DNA of 33,282 nucleotides, from NCBI GenBank assembly GCA_013215055.1, contig JABSRQ010000051.1, forward strand, positions 1 to 33,282, in the 5' to 3' direction. Of the stretch, positions 7,192-16,908 are shown in pieces. Under the pieces are notes generated by a model that searched no databases, was not told the DNA's origin, and saw only the letters and a program-made list of their open reading frames with translations. Each line of letters starts with the position of its first letter. Positions within the stretch are counted from its first letter, which is position 1. A program made the position numbers and the translations under genes. Source of the stretch: Pseudomonadales bacterium. Its GTDB lineage: Bacteria > Pseudomonadota > Gammaproteobacteria > Pseudomonadales > DT-91.

Positions 7192-8777
7192 GTGATGATG
7201 TAAAAGCCGCGCCTGTTAAAAAAGCCCCCAGTTTGTTACGTTCATCGGCCGTAGTGGCGGTGATGACCATGTTATCGCGGGTGTTGGGCTTGGTGCGCGA
7301 TATTGTGATTGCGACGTTGGCAGGCGCTACCGCCAATGCCGATGCGTTTTTTATCGCCTTTAAAATCCCACAGTTTTTACGCCGCCTGTTTGCCGAGGGT
7401 GCATTTGCTCAAGCCTTTGTGCCGGTGCTTTCTGAATTTCAAGCCACCCGTTCTTTTGCCGATGTTAAAAATCTGGTAGACAGAGTCGCCGGTGTGTTGG
7501 GGCTTTCGGTATTAAGCATTTCAGTGGTGGCGGTGATAGGCGCGCCTGTGGTGGCGATGATATTTGCCCCAGGGTTTGTCTCCGACCCGGCTAAATATGA
7601 TTTAACCGTACAATTAATACGCATTATGTTTCCGTATTTATTTTTTATCTCGTTAACTGGTTTTGCCGGTGCGGTATTAAATAGTTATGGCCGCTTTGCC
7701 GTGCCGGCTTTTACGCCGGTGTTATTAAATGCGTCGTTAATCACCGCCGCATTATGGGGTGTGCAATTTTTTTCCGATCCGGTTTTTGCACTTGCATGGG
7801 GTGTCTTTGTCGCAGGTGCCGCGCAGTTTTTATTCCAATTACCTTTTTTGGCCCAGCTGCAGTTATTACCACGGCCTAAGGTCGATACCAAAGATGAGGG
7901 TGTGCGCCGTATTATGACGTTGATGATTCCGGCGTTATTTGGTGTGTCGGTCAGTCAAATCAATTTATTGCTGGATACGGTATTAGCCTCGTTTCTGCCC
8001 ACAGGCTCGGTTTCATGGCTTTATTATTCGGACCGTTTGGTTGAATTACCACTAGGTGTCTTTGCAATAGCGGTCAGTACGGTGATTCTGCCTTCGTTAT
8101 CGAGAAAACATGCAGGTAAATCTTCCGATGCCTTTGCTAAAACTCTGGATTGGGCCATGCGTATGGTGTTATTGATCAGCCTGCCCGCCGCTCTGGCTTT
8201 GTTTATGTTGGCTGAGCCTATATTAGTGACGTTATTTCAATACGGTGCGCTGGATCAGCGTGATGTTGCCATGGCAGCATTAAGCTTAAAGGCCTATAGC
8301 ATAGGGCTTTTACCGTTTATGCTGATTAAGATTTTAGCCCCGGGATTTTATGCGCAGCAAGATATCAAGACGCCGGTAAAAATTGGCATTATCGCGATGG
8401 TGGCGAATATGGGCTTTAATATCGCTTTTGTTTTGCCTCTGCATTTTCATTATCAAATCGGTCATGTGGGCCTGGCGTTGGCTACTGCCGCCTCGGCCTA
8501 TTTAAATGCCGGTTTATTGTTTAATGGTTTAAAAAAACAGGGCGTTTATCAGGTTCAAGCAGGTTTTTGGCTGGTGGTTGGCCGTTATATCGCGGCGATG
8601 TTTGTATTGGCCGGAGTGTTGTTTTATTTACAGTTGCCACTTACTCAGTGGATAGAATGGGGCTGGCAGCAGCGGGTATGGCATATTGGCGAGCGCGTAT
8701 TGGCAGGTGCTGGCGTGTATTTATTGGTCTTGCTGGTACTGGGTTTACGCCCCAAGCATCTGCGCATCGGGGCTTAA
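7188..8777 (+). CDS. murJ: Lipid II flippase MurJ
   Basis: 529-residue polytopic inner-membrane protein of the MOP superfamily, about 14 membrane segments, which flips the peptidoglycan precursor lipid II. The N-terminus has the family signature LLRSSAVVAVMTMLSRVLGLVRD and a conserved segment ending FLRRLFAEGAFAQAFVPV. The chosen start is GTG at 7188, which overlaps the nudF stop (GTGA) and gives an N-terminus like other MurJ proteins; a GTG at 7176 would add four residues. No clear Shine-Dalgarno, consistent with translational coupling. In many relatives murJ is followed directly by ribF; here a convergent thioesterase gene is interposed. Confidence 0.93.
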   Translation: MSDDVKAAPVKKAPSLLRSSAVVAVMTMLSRVLGLVRDIVIATLAGATANADAFFIAFKIPQFLRRLFAEGAFAQAFVPVLSEFQATRSFADVKNLVDRVAGVLGLSVLSISVVAVIGAPVVAMIFAPGFVSDPAKYDLTVQLIRIMFPYLFFISLTGFAGAVLNSYGRFAVPAFTPVLLNASLITAALWGVQFFSDPVFALAWGVFVAGAAQFLFQLPFLAQLQLLPRPKVDTKDEGVRRIMTLMIPALFGVSVSQINLLLDTVLASFLPTGSVSWLYYSDRLVELPLGVFAIAVSTVILPSLSRKHAGKSSDAFAKTLDWAMRMVLLISLPAALALFMLAEPILVTLFQYGALDQRDVAMAALSLKAYSIGLLPFMLIKILAPGFYAQQDIKTPVKIGIIAMVANMGFNIAFVLPLHFHYQIGHVGLALATAASAYLNAGLLFNGLKKQGVYQVQAGFWLVVGRYIAAMFVLAGVLFYLQLPLTQWIEWGWQQRVWHIGERVLAGAGVYLLVLLVLGLRPKHLRIGA

Positions 8778-8790
8778 GTTTATTGGCCGA

Positions 8791-9144
8791 TTATTTTATC
8801 GGCTTACTATTGCCGTCTTTATCGACACAGACAAAGCTCATCGTAGTTTCAAATAATACCGTGTCGGGTGACTGGGCACGGGTTTGACCAAAAGCCTGAA
8901 TCATATATCTGACCGATGTTGTGCCTAAATGTTGCTGTTCTACATTAAATTTCAGCACCTCTCCACTTTGAATTTTTCGTTTAAACGCGACATTGTCCAT
9001 AGACACGGTGACAAATTCACAGCCGGGAAATTCCACTGTGGCGGTTATATAGGCCACTTCATCCAGCCAGTGCAGCAAGTATCCACCAAATAAAAAGCCG
9101 TAATGATTCAGGTGCTCGGGTAAAACCAGCTTGTAGTGATGCAT
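8791..9144 (-). CDS. Acyl-CoA thioesterase, hotdog fold
   Basis: 117-residue single-hotdog protein of the YciA/BACH acyl-CoA thioester hydrolase type. The N-terminal helix region reads HLNHYGFLFGGYLLHWLDE, matching the family pattern N-x2-G-x2-FGG followed by a conserved Asp on the hotdog helix; the SMDNVAF strand and the GTTSVRY strand also fit. An AGG 7 bases before the ATG supports the start. It is convergent with murJ (13 bases between stop codons) and divergent from ribF. It is shorter than YciA (about 130 residues). Likely hydrolyses acyl-CoA to free acid and CoA in the cytosol; chain-length preference cannot be read. Confidence 0.8.
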   Translation of the reverse strand: MHHYKLVLPEHLNHYGFLFGGYLLHWLDEVAYITATVEFPGCEFVTVSMDNVAFKRKIQSGEVLKFNVEQQHLGTTSVRYMIQAFGQTRAQSPDTVLFETTMSFVCVDKDGNSKPIK

Positions 9145-9195
9145 GAATTGGCCTTTACGGTAAATGAAGACTAGCGAAAGGCCTAGAGCCTACGA

Positions 9196-9201
9196 TATAA
9201 T
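9196..9201 (+). promoter_or_regulatory. Candidate -10 box of the ribF-ispH operon
   Basis: A perfect TATAAT lies in the divergent gap between the thioesterase gene and ribF, about 58 bases before the ribF ATG. No good -35 hexamer is found 16-18 bases upstream, so activation or a weak promoter is possible. Confidence 0.4.
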
Positions 9202-9258
9202 TGCCGCCTTTTAAAGTGGCGTTTTGTGCCGCATCGTAAATTTAAAGGTAACAGCTGC

Positions 9259-10194
9259 ATGGCACTGATACGCGGTTTACATAATATCCGTGCGCAACAT
9301 AGAGGTTGTGTAGCCACCATTGGTGCGTTTGATGGCGTGCATAAAGGCCATCAGGCGGTGCTGGAAAAACTGAATGCCAAAGCGAAGGAATTGGGTTTAC
9401 CCTCGGTTGTGATTACGTTGGAACCTTTGCCTAGGGAGTATTTTGCCCCGGTGCAAGCGCCGCCGCGCATCATGAGCTTCAGAGAGAAATACCTGGCGTT
9501 GATGGAGCAGGGTGTCGATAGGGTCTTGCGGGTACGTTTTGATCAAGATTTAAGCTTGGTATCGGCGGAAGATTTTATCAAGGACATCTTTCATGACCAG
9601 CTGGGCATTAAATATATGATTGTTGGCGATGATTTACGTTTTGGTCATGAGCGTCGTGGTGATTTTGCCTTATTAACCCGCATGGGAAAAGAACTGGATT
9701 TTGAAGTGGCGGCTACTAGTACCTTAAGTAATGAAGGTGAACGAGTCAGCTCTACCCGTATTCGCCAGGCGCTGGAACAGGCTGATTTTGCTCAGGCCGA
9801 AGAATTATTAGGCCGCCCCTATATGATTTCTGGCAAGGTGGTTTATGGCCAGCAATTGGGCCGCACGTTAAATACGCCGACCGCGAATCTGCGTTTAGAT
9901 AGAATTCGTGCCGCGATGTCTGGGGTGTATGCGGTTGATGCGATACTCGAAGGTGACAAGGCTAATGTGATTCAAGGCGTGGCCAATGTGGGCACCAGGC
10001 CTACGGTTAACGACGGGCTTCAGGCGCGTTTAGAAGTGCATTTACTGGATTTTGATAAAAATATTTACGGTAAACACCTGGATGTGGTGTTCCGAAAAAA
10101 ACTACGTGATGAAGTTAAATTTTCATCACTGGATGCGCTGAAGGCAGCCATTCATAACGATATTGTTGATGCGAAGACCTTCTTCGCAGCTTGA
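9259..10194 (+). CDS. ribF: Bifunctional riboflavin kinase / FAD synthetase
   Basis: 311-residue cytosolic enzyme that phosphorylates riboflavin to FMN and adenylylates FMN to FAD. The N-terminal adenylyltransferase half carries [11 protein letters not shown] (HxGH-type nucleotide site) and SSTRIRQAL; the C-terminal flavokinase half carries the PTANLRLD motif and [10 protein letters not shown]. The ATG at 9259 is preferred over a GTG at 9226: it gives the normal family length and N-terminus, and an AAAGG precedes it at slightly long spacing. The TGA stop touches the first codons of the ileS frame. The [20 protein letters not shown] order is conserved in Gammaproteobacteria. Confidence 0.94.
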   Translation: MALIRGLHNIRAQHRGCVATIGAFDGVHKGHQAVLEKLNAKAKELGLPSVVITLEPLPREYFAPVQAPPRIMSFREKYLALMEQGVDRVLRVRFDQDLSLVSAEDFIKDIFHDQLGIKYMIVGDDLRFGHERRGDFALLTRMGKELDFEVAATSTLSNEGERVSSTRIRQALEQADFAQAEELLGRPYMISGKVVYGQQLGRTLNTPTANLRLDRIRAAMSGVYAVDAILEGDKANVIQGVANVGTRPTVNDGLQARLEVHLLDFDKNIYGKHLDVVFRKKLRDEVKFSSLDALKAAIHNDIVDAKTFFAA

Positions 10195-10208
10195 TGAAAG
10201 ATAAAAAT

Positions 10209-13013
10209 ATGACTGATTATAAAGCAACATTGAATCTGCCTAAAACCGCTTTCCCTATGAAAGCCTCATTGGCACAACGTGAGCCTAAAACCCTGAAAAA
10301 ATGGGAAGAAGACGGCCTGTACCATAAAATTCGTGAAGTGAGCGCTGGCCGCCCCAAATTCATCCTGCATGATGGCCCTCCCTACGCCAACGGTGATATT
10401 CATATTGGCCATGCGGTGAATAAAATTTTAAAAGATATCATCGTGAAATCAAAAACCTTGGATGGCTTCGATGCGCCGTTTGTGCCAGGTTGGGATTGCC
10501 ATGGTTTACCAATTGAACTGAATGTAGAGAAAAAACACGGTAAACCCGGGCGTAAAATTGATGCAAAAACTTTTAGGCAGAAATGCCGTGAATACGCACA
10601 ACGCCAGGTTGATGGACAGAAAAAAGATTTTAAACGCTTAGGGGTTTTAGCTGATTGGGAAAACCCTTATCAGACCATGCATTTTCAATATGAAGCCGAT
10701 ATTGTTCGTACGCTGGGTAAAATTATTGATAAGGGCCATCTGCAAAAAGGTTTTAAACCGGTGCACTGGTGTATGGATTGTGGTTCTGCCTTGGCTGAAG
10801 CCGAAGTGGAATACCAGGATAAAAAATCACCGGCTATCGATGTACGATATACAGCCGTTGATAATGCCGACATCGCCAAAGCATTTTCGCTAGAGTTGGC
10901 TGAAAAACCGGTTTCAGCCGTTATCTGGACCACCACTCCTTGGACCTTACCGGCAAGTTTAGCAGTAAGCATGAATCCTGAATTGGATTACGTGTTGATA
11001 GAAAACGACAGCGAATATTTGATACTCGCTCAGGCACTTTACGAAGCTTGCTTAAAACGCTGGGGTGTTGAAGAAGATTATAAGCTTGTAGCTACTGTTC
11101 AGGGGCAGGTGTTAGAGAATATCGCATTAGAGCATCCCTTTAATGGCAAGCAAGTACCGATAATCCTGGGTGACCACGTAACTATCGAAGCGGGTACAGG
11201 CGCGGTGCATACCGCGCCAGGCCATGGTGTAGACGATTTTAATGTCGGCAAAAAATACGGCCTTGAGGTTTATAACCCGGTAGGTGCTAACGGCGTGTAT
11301 CTGGAAGATACCCCGCAGTTTGCTGGCCAACATGTGATGAAGGCAAACCCGGTGATTGTTACGTTGTTAGAGGAAACCGGCAAGCTGGTTAAATTTGAAG
11401 AGATAGAACATTCTTACCCTCATTGCTGGAGACACAAGACGCCGATTATTTTCCGTGCCACGCCGCAGTGGTTTATCTCCATGCATCAAAAAGATTTATT
11501 ACAAACTGCGCTTGATGAAGTGGAAAAAGTTGAATGGATGCCTAGCTGGGGTCGTGCCCGTATCGATGGCATGATGAATGAACGCCCTGATTGGTGTGTA
11601 TCACGTCAACGTACCTGGGGTGTACCGATTACCTTGTTTGTACATAAACAAACTGCGGACCTTCATCCTGATAGCCAGGCACTGTTAGAAACAGTCGCTG
11701 ATAAAATTGAACAAGAAGGCATTGAAGCCTGGTTTGAGTTAGAAGTAGAAGATTTGCTGGGTGATGATGCGGTTAATTATGAAAAAGTCACTGACACTTT
11801 AGATGTGTGGTTCGATTCAGGTGTGAGTCATGCGGCCGTTTTAACGCGCCCAGATTTACAGTTCCCGGCAGATTTATATTTAGAAGGTTCCGATCAACAC
11901 CGTGGCTGGTTTCAGTCGTCATTACTGACTTCGGTCGCGGTTAACGGCGTTGCCCCATATAAACAGGTATTAACCCACGGCTTTACCATCGATGAGTCGG
12001 GCAGAAAAATGTCTAAATCATTAGGTAATGTTATTCCACCGCAAAAAGTCATGAATGACCTGGGTGCCGATGTTTTACGTTTATGGGTGGCTGCAACGGA
12101 TTACCGTAATGAGATGACGGTATCGGATAATAACTTCAAACGTATGGGCGATTCCTACCGCCGTATCCGTAATACAGCTCGCTTTATGTTATCTAATCTG
12201 GATGGTTTTGATCCAACTACCAACAAAGTTGAGTTTGATGATATGTTGGCGTTAGATCGCTGGATTGTAGGTAAGGCTTACGATTTACAAAACGAGATTA
12301 CCGCTGCGTTTACGGAATATTCCTTCCATAATGTTTACCAAAAAATACATCATTTCTGCGTGTTAGAGTTAGGTGGTTTTTATCTGGATATCATCAAAGA
12401 CAGACAATACACCACACAAACTAATAGCCTGGCCAGACGTAGCGCGCAAACTGCGTTATATCATTTGGTTGAAGCGTTAACGCGCTGGGTAGCCCCTATT
12501 TTATCCTACACCGCAGAAGAGTTGTGGCAGTTTATTCCGGGTGAACGTGGTGACTCCGTATTCCTGGCAACCTGGTATGACGGTCTAGCGCCATTACCCG
12601 AGAGCCTGCAGCGCGGTGAAAACTTCTGGCAAACGGTATTAGAAATTAAGACAGCGGTTAACAAGGCGTTAGAAGCCCAGCGTAAAGAAGGCAATGTAGG
12701 TTCAAGTTTATCCGCTGAAGTGGTGTTGTATTGTGATGAAAAATTACAGCCTGTTTTAAGCTTATTAGAAAATGAATTACGTTTTGTGTTAATCACCTCA
12801 ACTGCCGAAGTGAAACCTTTAAGTGAGGCCGCTGATGCTATGGATACGGAAGTTGAAGGTTTGAAACTGGGTGTGAATGCATCGAAGTATGAAAAGTGTG
12901 AGCGTTGCTGGCATCACCGTGAAGATGTAGGCAGCCATAGCGGGCATGAGACAATTTGTGGGCGCTGTGTGGATAATATTGAAGGCGATGGCGAACAACG
13001 CCAGTTTGCTTAA
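10209..13013 (+). CDS. ileS: Isoleucyl-tRNA synthetase
   Basis: 934-residue class I aminoacyl-tRNA synthetase, nearly the E. coli length (938). The ATP site HIGH is at residues 65-68 (DIHIGH), the KMSKS loop at 600-604 and the anticodon-binding helical domain follows. The C-terminal zinc finger is present with CERCWHH and CGRC pairs. The editing (CP1) domain sits between, with [13 protein letters not shown] and the [12 protein letters not shown] motif. The ATG at 10209 gives the conserved N-terminus [14 protein letters not shown] at 10194 would add five residues and overlap the ribF stop. It is therefore a bacterial-type (mupirocin-sensitive-type) enzyme by general architecture. Co-transcribed with ribF and lspA. 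Confidence 0.97.
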   Translation: MTDYKATLNLPKTAFPMKASLAQREPKTLKKWEEDGLYHKIREVSAGRPKFILHDGPPYANGDIHIGHAVNKILKDIIVKSKTLDGFDAPFVPGWDCHGLPIELNVEKKHGKPGRKIDAKTFRQKCREYAQRQVDGQKKDFKRLGVLADWENPYQTMHFQYEADIVRTLGKIIDKGHLQKGFKPVHWCMDCGSALAEAEVEYQDKKSPAIDVRYTAVDNADIAKAFSLELAEKPVSAVIWTTTPWTLPASLAVSMNPELDYVLIENDSEYLILAQALYEACLKRWGVEEDYKLVATVQGQVLENIALEHPFNGKQVPIILGDHVTIEAGTGAVHTAPGHGVDDFNVGKKYGLEVYNPVGANGVYLEDTPQFAGQHVMKANPVIVTLLEETGKLVKFEEIEHSYPHCWRHKTPIIFRATPQWFISMHQKDLLQTALDEVEKVEWMPSWGRARIDGMMNERPDWCVSRQRTWGVPITLFVHKQTADLHPDSQALLETVADKIEQEGIEAWFELEVEDLLGDDAVNYEKVTDTLDVWFDSGVSHAAVLTRPDLQFPADLYLEGSDQHRGWFQSSLLTSVAVNGVAPYKQVLTHGFTIDESGRKMSKSLGNVIPPQKVMNDLGADVLRLWVAATDYRNEMTVSDNNFKRMGDSYRRIRNTARFMLSNLDGFDPTTNKVEFDDMLALDRWIVGKAYDLQNEITAAFTEYSFHNVYQKIHHFCVLELGGFYLDIIKDRQYTTQTNSLARRSAQTALYHLVEALTRWVAPILSYTAEELWQFIPGERGDSVFLATWYDGLAPLPESLQRGENFWQTVLEIKTAVNKALEAQRKEGNVGSSLSAEVVLYCDEKLQPVLSLLENELRFVLITSTAEVKPLSEAADAMDTEVEGLKLGVNASKYEKCERCWHHREDVGSHSGHETICGRCVDNIEGDGEQRQFA

Positions 13014-13030
13014 TAGCTAAAGGTTTCAAT

Positions 13031-13567
13031 ATGTCTAACAATACAATTAAGCAGCCTGCGTTATGGGTTTTATTTATCACTATTGCGGTGATCATTGGCC
13101 TGGATCAATGGACCAAAGCCTTGGCTACCGATTTGCTGCAATACGGCCGGCCGATTTACGTGATGCCGGTTTTAAACTGGACGTTATTGCATAACTATGG
13201 CGCTGCGTTCAGTTTTCTTTCTGATCAAGGTGGCTGGCAACGCTGGTTTTTTATGATCATCTCTGCCGTGGTGAGTTGTGCATTTGTGGTGTGGTTGGTG
13301 CGTCTGCCTAAAGAACAGTGGATTGTACGTTTTAGCCTAACGCTGATTATTGCCGGTGCAGTGGGGAATTTGATTGATCGAGTGTCTATGGGCTACGTCG
13401 TCGATTTTATTCACTTTCATTGGCAGGATAAATATTTCCCCGCTTTTAATATTGCCGATATGGCGATTACCGGCGGCGCAGGTTTTATGTTGTTAGATAT
13501 GTTTTTTGGCCCTGATGCCTCAGATAAGACTGAGGCAGATGAGCAAGCAGTAAAGGCAGGTAAATAA
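13031..13567 (+). CDS. lspA: Lipoprotein signal peptidase II
   Basis: 178-residue inner-membrane aspartyl protease that removes the signal peptide of diacylglyceryl-prolipoproteins. Four membrane segments are visible. Conserved motifs are DQWTKA (residues 25-30), HNYGAAFSF, GAVGNLIDR with catalytic Asp116, and FNIAD with catalytic Asp143. A clear AAAGG precedes the ATG. It lies 17 bases after ileS, and its TAA overlaps the fkpB ATG (TAATG). The hydrophilic C-terminal tail (DKTEADEQAVKAGK) is slightly longer than in E. coli. Mature lipoproteins could include any substrate of the Slam-like protein upstream, although that link is only inference. Confidence 0.96.
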   Translation: MSNNTIKQPALWVLFITIAVIIGLDQWTKALATDLLQYGRPIYVMPVLNWTLLHNYGAAFSFLSDQGGWQRWFFMIISAVVSCAFVVWLVRLPKEQWIVRFSLTLIIAGAVGNLIDRVSMGYVVDFIHFHWQDKYFPAFNIADMAITGGAGFMLLDMFFGPDASDKTEADEQAVKAGK

Positions 13568-13992
13568 TGCAAATTTCAGAATCAAGTCAGGTTACTCTCC
13601 ATTTTTCATTAGAGCTGGAAAATGGTGATTTAATCGATTCTACCTTCGGTAAAAATCCAGCCACCTTTACCATGGGTGATGGCTCCTTATTGAAGGGGTT
13701 TGAAAAGCGTATGATAGGTTTAAAGGCCGGTGATAAAGACGCGTTTTTGATCCCTCAAGAAGATGGCTTTGGCGCATCTAACCCTAACAATATTCAACAG
13801 TTTAAACGCTCAACGTTTTCTAATGAGCAAGAATTGGCCGAAGGATTAATCATGTCGTTTGCCGATGCCAACGGCGGCGAATTACCGGGTGTGATTAAAG
13901 CATTTGATGAGAAAATGGTCACGGTTGATTTTAATCATCCCTTGGCAGGTAATAAAATAACCTTTAGGGTTGAGATTCACGATGTCAAATAA
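13567..13992 (+). CDS. fkpB: FKBP-type peptidyl-prolyl cis-trans isomerase
   Basis: 141-residue SlpA/FkpB-type prolyl isomerase, cytosolic. The FKBP core opens with [18 protein letters not shown] and continues with [21 protein letters not shown], then an insert-in-flap domain starting around [12 protein letters not shown], and returns to the core with [14 protein letters not shown]. The ATG overlaps the lspA stop, and the last 11 bases overlap the ispH start, so all three are translationally coupled. It probably assists folding of ribosome-associated or newly made proteins as in other SlpA proteins; specific clients are unknown. Length and position match the family. Confidence 0.93.
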   Translation: MQISESSQVTLHFSLELENGDLIDSTFGKNPATFTMGDGSLLKGFEKRMIGLKAGDKDAFLIPQEDGFGASNPNNIQQFKRSTFSNEQELAEGLIMSFADANGGELPGVIKAFDEKMVTVDFNHPLAGNKITFRVEIHDVK

Positions 13993-14947
13993 TGCCATTG
14001 CGGCTACAGATTTAATGAATATTAACCTGGCTAATCCACGTGGTTTTTGTGCCGGGGTTGATAGAGCTATTGATATTGTTAACCGTGCCTTGGATATTTT
14101 TGGCGCGCCTATTTATGTGCGCCATGAAGTTGTACACAATAAATTTGTGGTTGATAACTTAAGGCAACGTGGCGCTATATTTGTTGATGAGTTAGCCGAA
14201 GTGCCTGACGATGTGATTGTTATATTTTCGGCCCACGGTGTTTCACAAGCAGTAAGAAATGAAGCGAATCAGCGTGGTTTAAAAGTGTTTGATGCCACAT
14301 GTCCGTTAGTCACCAAGGTACATATGGAGGTCAGTAAGTTTTCAAAAACCGGCCGTGAATGTGTGCTTATAGGCCATAAGGGCCATCCTGAAGTTGAAGG
14401 CACCATGGGCCAATATGATAGGTCTAACGGCGGTGATATTTATTTGGTTGAAGATGAAGCTCAGGTTGAATTGTTAAAGGTGAATGCCCCTCAATCCCTA
14501 TCTTTTGTCACGCAAACCACATTATCTATGGATGATACTGCCAAAGTTATCGCCGCATTGCGTAAACGTTTTCCTAGTATCGAAGGCCCTAAGAACGACG
14601 ATATCTGTTATGCCACGCAAAATCGTCAGGACGCCGTTAAAACCCTTGCCGATAAATGTGACATCGTATTAGTGGTAGGCTCACCTAATAGTTCTAATTC
14701 TAACCGTTTACGTGAGTTGGCTGAGCGTATGGGTACTGAGGCACATTTAGTTGATAATGCTGAACAGGTTGAGGCCATATGGTTTAAGGGTAAAAAATCG
14801 GTAGGTGTCACCGCCGGCGCTTCTGCCCCCGATGTTCTGGTTCAAAATGTTATAGACCGTGTTCAGGCGTTAGGTGCATCATCTCCGGTTGAGCTTGACG
14901 GTACGCCTGAAAATATCACATTTACCCTGCCAAAAGAGCTGCGTTAG
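13982..14947 (+). CDS. ispH: 4-hydroxy-3-methylbut-2-enyl diphosphate reductase
   Basis: 321-residue iron-sulfur enzyme of the last MEP-pathway step, making IPP and DMAPP from HMBPP. The three cluster cysteines are Cys23 (PRGFCAGVD), Cys105 ([11 protein letters not shown]) and Cys207 ([11 protein letters not shown]). The substrate residues His133 and Glu135 lie in [12 protein letters not shown] and the [10 protein letters not shown] motif is intact. The ATG at 13982 is used because a TTGAG lies 7 bases before it; an ATG at 14015 would match the shorter E. coli N-terminus but has no ribosome site. It ends the ribF operon and is followed by the minor-pilin genes, as in Pseudomonas. Confidence 0.95.
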   Translation: MSNNAIAATDLMNINLANPRGFCAGVDRAIDIVNRALDIFGAPIYVRHEVVHNKFVVDNLRQRGAIFVDELAEVPDDVIVIFSAHGVSQAVRNEANQRGLKVFDATCPLVTKVHMEVSKFSKTGRECVLIGHKGHPEVEGTMGQYDRSNGGDIYLVEDEAQVELLKVNAPQSLSFVTQTTLSMDDTAKVIAALRKRFPSIEGPKNDDICYATQNRQDAVKTLADKCDIVLVVGSPNSSNSNRLRELAERMGTEAHLVDNAEQVEAIWFKGKKSVGVTAGASAPDVLVQNVIDRVQALGASSPVELDGTPENITFTLPKELR

Positions 14948-14963
14948 TTTTTCGGCTATTTAT

Positions 14964-14991
14964 TTGCAAGTTATCATTCATGTCCTATTGT
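14964..14991 (+). promoter_or_regulatory. Weak candidate promoter of the minor-pilin operon
   Basis: TTGCAA at 14964-14969 and TATTGT at 14986-14991 are 16 bases apart, each matching four of six consensus positions. The rest of the 148-bp gap has a 6-bp inverted repeat (AGATTC at 15027-15032, GAATCT at 15044-15049) that could be an operator. No -24/-12 sigma54 element was seen. Confidence 0.25.
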
Positions 14992-15095
14992 TGTAACGCC
15001 ATTACATGATAAGGCTCAGGGCTTAAAGATTCTAAAGGATGCTGAATCTATAGGCTGCTATTTCCTGAGTATTAATGCTTTATTAAGGACAGGGA

Positions 15096-15554
15096 ATGTC
15101 TTATTCTTTTTTATCTCGCCAACAAGGTTTTGCCATATTTGAAGTGCTGATCAGCAGTGCACTCTGTGGTTTTGTGTTGGTAGCCGTAATGAAAATGCAA
15201 AGCTTTTCGCTTAAGCAAACAGATGCAGCAACAAGGCATTTTTATTTATCTTTTTATACCTCTGAATTAATCCAAAAAATTCAGGCTAATCACCATTTCT
15301 CTTTAGATTATTTAGGCCGTTTTCAAGCTTTGAATGTTGATGCGCCTACCGTGTGCACATCCTATTGTTCAAAATCGCATCTTGTGAAACAAGATATTGA
15401 TCACTACTTGTTTCTGATGCAAAAATATTTTCCAGATTTTGAAATAGCGATTTCAAAAAAATCCGCAAACACTTATACGATCAATACATCCTGGAAAAGT
15501 AGAGATGTTAAAATACTAAGCACTAAAACATATTCACAGCCGTTTGTCTTATGA
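15096..15554 (+). CDS. pilV: Type IV pilus minor pilin PilV-like
   Basis: 152-residue prepilin. The cleavage site QQG/FAIFEVLIS places Glu at +5 of the mature protein, as needed for assembly, followed by a hydrophobic N-terminal helix. Two cysteines in CTSYC may form a small loop. It heads the cluster pilV-pilW-pilX-pilY1-pilE and its stop overlaps the pilW start (ATGA). In Pseudomonas aeruginosa the operon begins with fimU; here that gene lies at 19533-20108 on the other strand. A good Shine-Dalgarno (AAGGACAGGGA) precedes the ATG. The globular part is poorly conserved, so the PilV name rests on position and the N-terminus. It would help prime pilus assembly. Confidence 0.8.
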   Translation: MSYSFLSRQQGFAIFEVLISSALCGFVLVAVMKMQSFSLKQTDAATRHFYLSFYTSELIQKIQANHHFSLDYLGRFQALNVDAPTVCTSYCSKSHLVKQDIDHYLFLMQKYFPDFEIAISKKSANTYTINTSWKSRDVKILSTKTYSQPFVL

Positions 15555-16426
15555 ATGGAGGTAAAGGTTTTACCTTGGTAGAATTGCTGGTGGCGATGGC
15601 GTTAAGCGGCATCATGCTGTCTGCAATGGTTAAGGTATTTGCCTCAAACCATTCACTGTATCAGCAGCAAAAACACAATATGCTGAGCATTGAAAATTAT
15701 ATGGTGATGGCGCAGCTAATCAATAGAGATGTGAAGAATGTAAAAAACTGGGCTTGCCAGAGTAATAAGCAAGAATTGCCGTTATTAGGCGGCATTAATG
15801 ATGTTTTTCAAAACCAGGGTGCAAGTGTTATCTGGGGTATGGATAATGTTGAACATATGCCCAGCGTGATTAATGGCTCTGATGTGCTGTATTTGTTAAG
15901 CACTGAACATCTTACGCTGAAAGAAAATAGCCTGGTCAATAAATCGTTAATTTTGAGCGATGTTAACGTAAGAGTAAAAGATCATTTACTACTCTCCGAC
16001 TGCAAAACGACTCAGGTCGTAAAAATAACGGGTATAAAAAAGACTCCAGATAATAGATGGGAAATTCGTTTTAATAAAAAAATTAATGCCAATGTCGATG
16101 TTAATACCGCACAAGTTTTCCAGCTTAATCTTCATCGTTATACCCTGCAGCAAGGTATCAATCAAAAGCCTGCATTATTTTTAAGTATCAATAATAAACG
16201 TGCAGTAGAGCTTGTTGCTGATGTAAATTTTTTACAACTGCAATATGCAGTGGATACATTCAATACGCAGGGGCAATTTAGTCATCGTAGTTTTTATACG
16301 GCCAAGGAAATGGATGTAAAAAACCTTTGGCCAAGTTTACGACAAATGAGCATTCAGCTAGGTAGTCGTGCAGAGAATGATTTTGAATTTACATTAATAC
16401 CCGGTTTTTCCGGTAAGCTGAGATAG
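15551..16426 (+). CDS. pilW: Type IV pilus minor pilin PilW-like
   Basis: 291-residue prepilin with the site GKG/FTLVELLVAM, Glu at +5 and a hydrophobic helix. The long globular domain carries two cysteines (NWACQ and LSDCK) and fits PilW, the largest of the minor pilins in this operon type. The start overlaps the pilV stop and the TAG stop overlaps the pilX GTG, so the three genes are coupled. It likely acts with PilV, PilX and PilY1 as the priming complex at the pilus tip. The C-terminus ends TLIPGFSGKLR. Confidence is high for the family and good for the specific name by order. Confidence 0.85.
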   Translation: MNGGKGFTLVELLVAMALSGIMLSAMVKVFASNHSLYQQQKHNMLSIENYMVMAQLINRDVKNVKNWACQSNKQELPLLGGINDVFQNQGASVIWGMDNVEHMPSVINGSDVLYLLSTEHLTLKENSLVNKSLILSDVNVRVKDHLLLSDCKTTQVVKITGIKKTPDNRWEIRFNKKINANVDVNTAQVFQLNLHRYTLQQGINQKPALFLSINNKRAVELVADVNFLQLQYAVDTFNTQGQFSHRSFYTAKEMDVKNLWPSLRQMSIQLGSRAENDFEFTLIPGFSGKLR

Positions 16427-16908
16427 TGATTGATGTGAAGACGCAGCAAGGTTCTGTGTTGATATTTTGCTTGGCAACCTTAATGTTATTAAGTCTTTAT
16501 AGCTTATCGGCTATGGAGCAGGCGCGTATGCTGAATCAGCAAGTAGCATCATTTAATCAGGCGCAAAAATTGGTTTTTATTAGTGACCTGGCTTTAGCTA
16601 AGGCAACTGAAGAAATAGAAAATAAGGCTATTACCGCGTGGCCAATTAAGTCGGCCGATGTGAATGCTGCAAGCAATTGGCATGCCATTACAAGTGATCA
16701 GATAAATGGCTCGCAGATAAGCTCGGCGTTTTATGTGCAATATATTGGATTATTTGAAAAGATTAAACCCAGCCCCAAAATATACGCAATAGACCAAGCC
16801 GTCAAACAGCCGCAATCGTATCTTTATCGAATTACAACAAGGGTAGAAATAGGGCTATCCTATAGCCGTTTAATGGAAATAGATTATGTAAGGGTGGATG
16901 ATGAATAA
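16426..16908 (+). CDS. pilX: Type IV pilus assembly protein PilX-like
   Basis: 160-residue prepilin-like protein. Cleavage is expected at QQG/SVLIFCLATL; residue +5 is Phe rather than Glu, which is normal for PilX and GspK-like tip pilins because the tip subunit need not pair with the one above. A hydrophobic helix is followed by a small globular domain rich in Ala and Lys. The GTG start overlaps the pilW stop (TAGTG) with no strong Shine-Dalgarno, so translation is probably coupled. It sits between pilW and pilY1 as in other minor-pilin operons. No other start gives the prepilin N-terminus. Confidence 0.78.
   Translation: MIDVKTQQGSVLIFCLATLMLLSLYSLSAMEQARMLNQQVASFNQAQKLVFISDLALAKATEEIENKAITAWPIKSADVNAASNWHAITSDQINGSQISSAFYVQYIGLFEKIKPSPKIYAIDQAVKQPQSYLYRITTRVEIGLSYSRLMEIDYVRVDDE

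Noticed and set aside
8786..8803. Hairpin GCCGAT/ATCGGC between murJ and the thioesterase gene as a terminator
   Set aside because: Six pairs only and no T run on either strand; it lies mostly within the thioesterase gene's end.
9226..9258. GTG start for a longer RibF
   Set aside because: Adds 11 residues unlike the family; the ATG at 9259 gives the usual length.
15001..15095. Sigma54 promoter for PilR control of the minor pilins
   Set aside because: No TGGCAC-N5-TTGC-like element was found upstream of pilV, fimT or the TfpZ-like gene.
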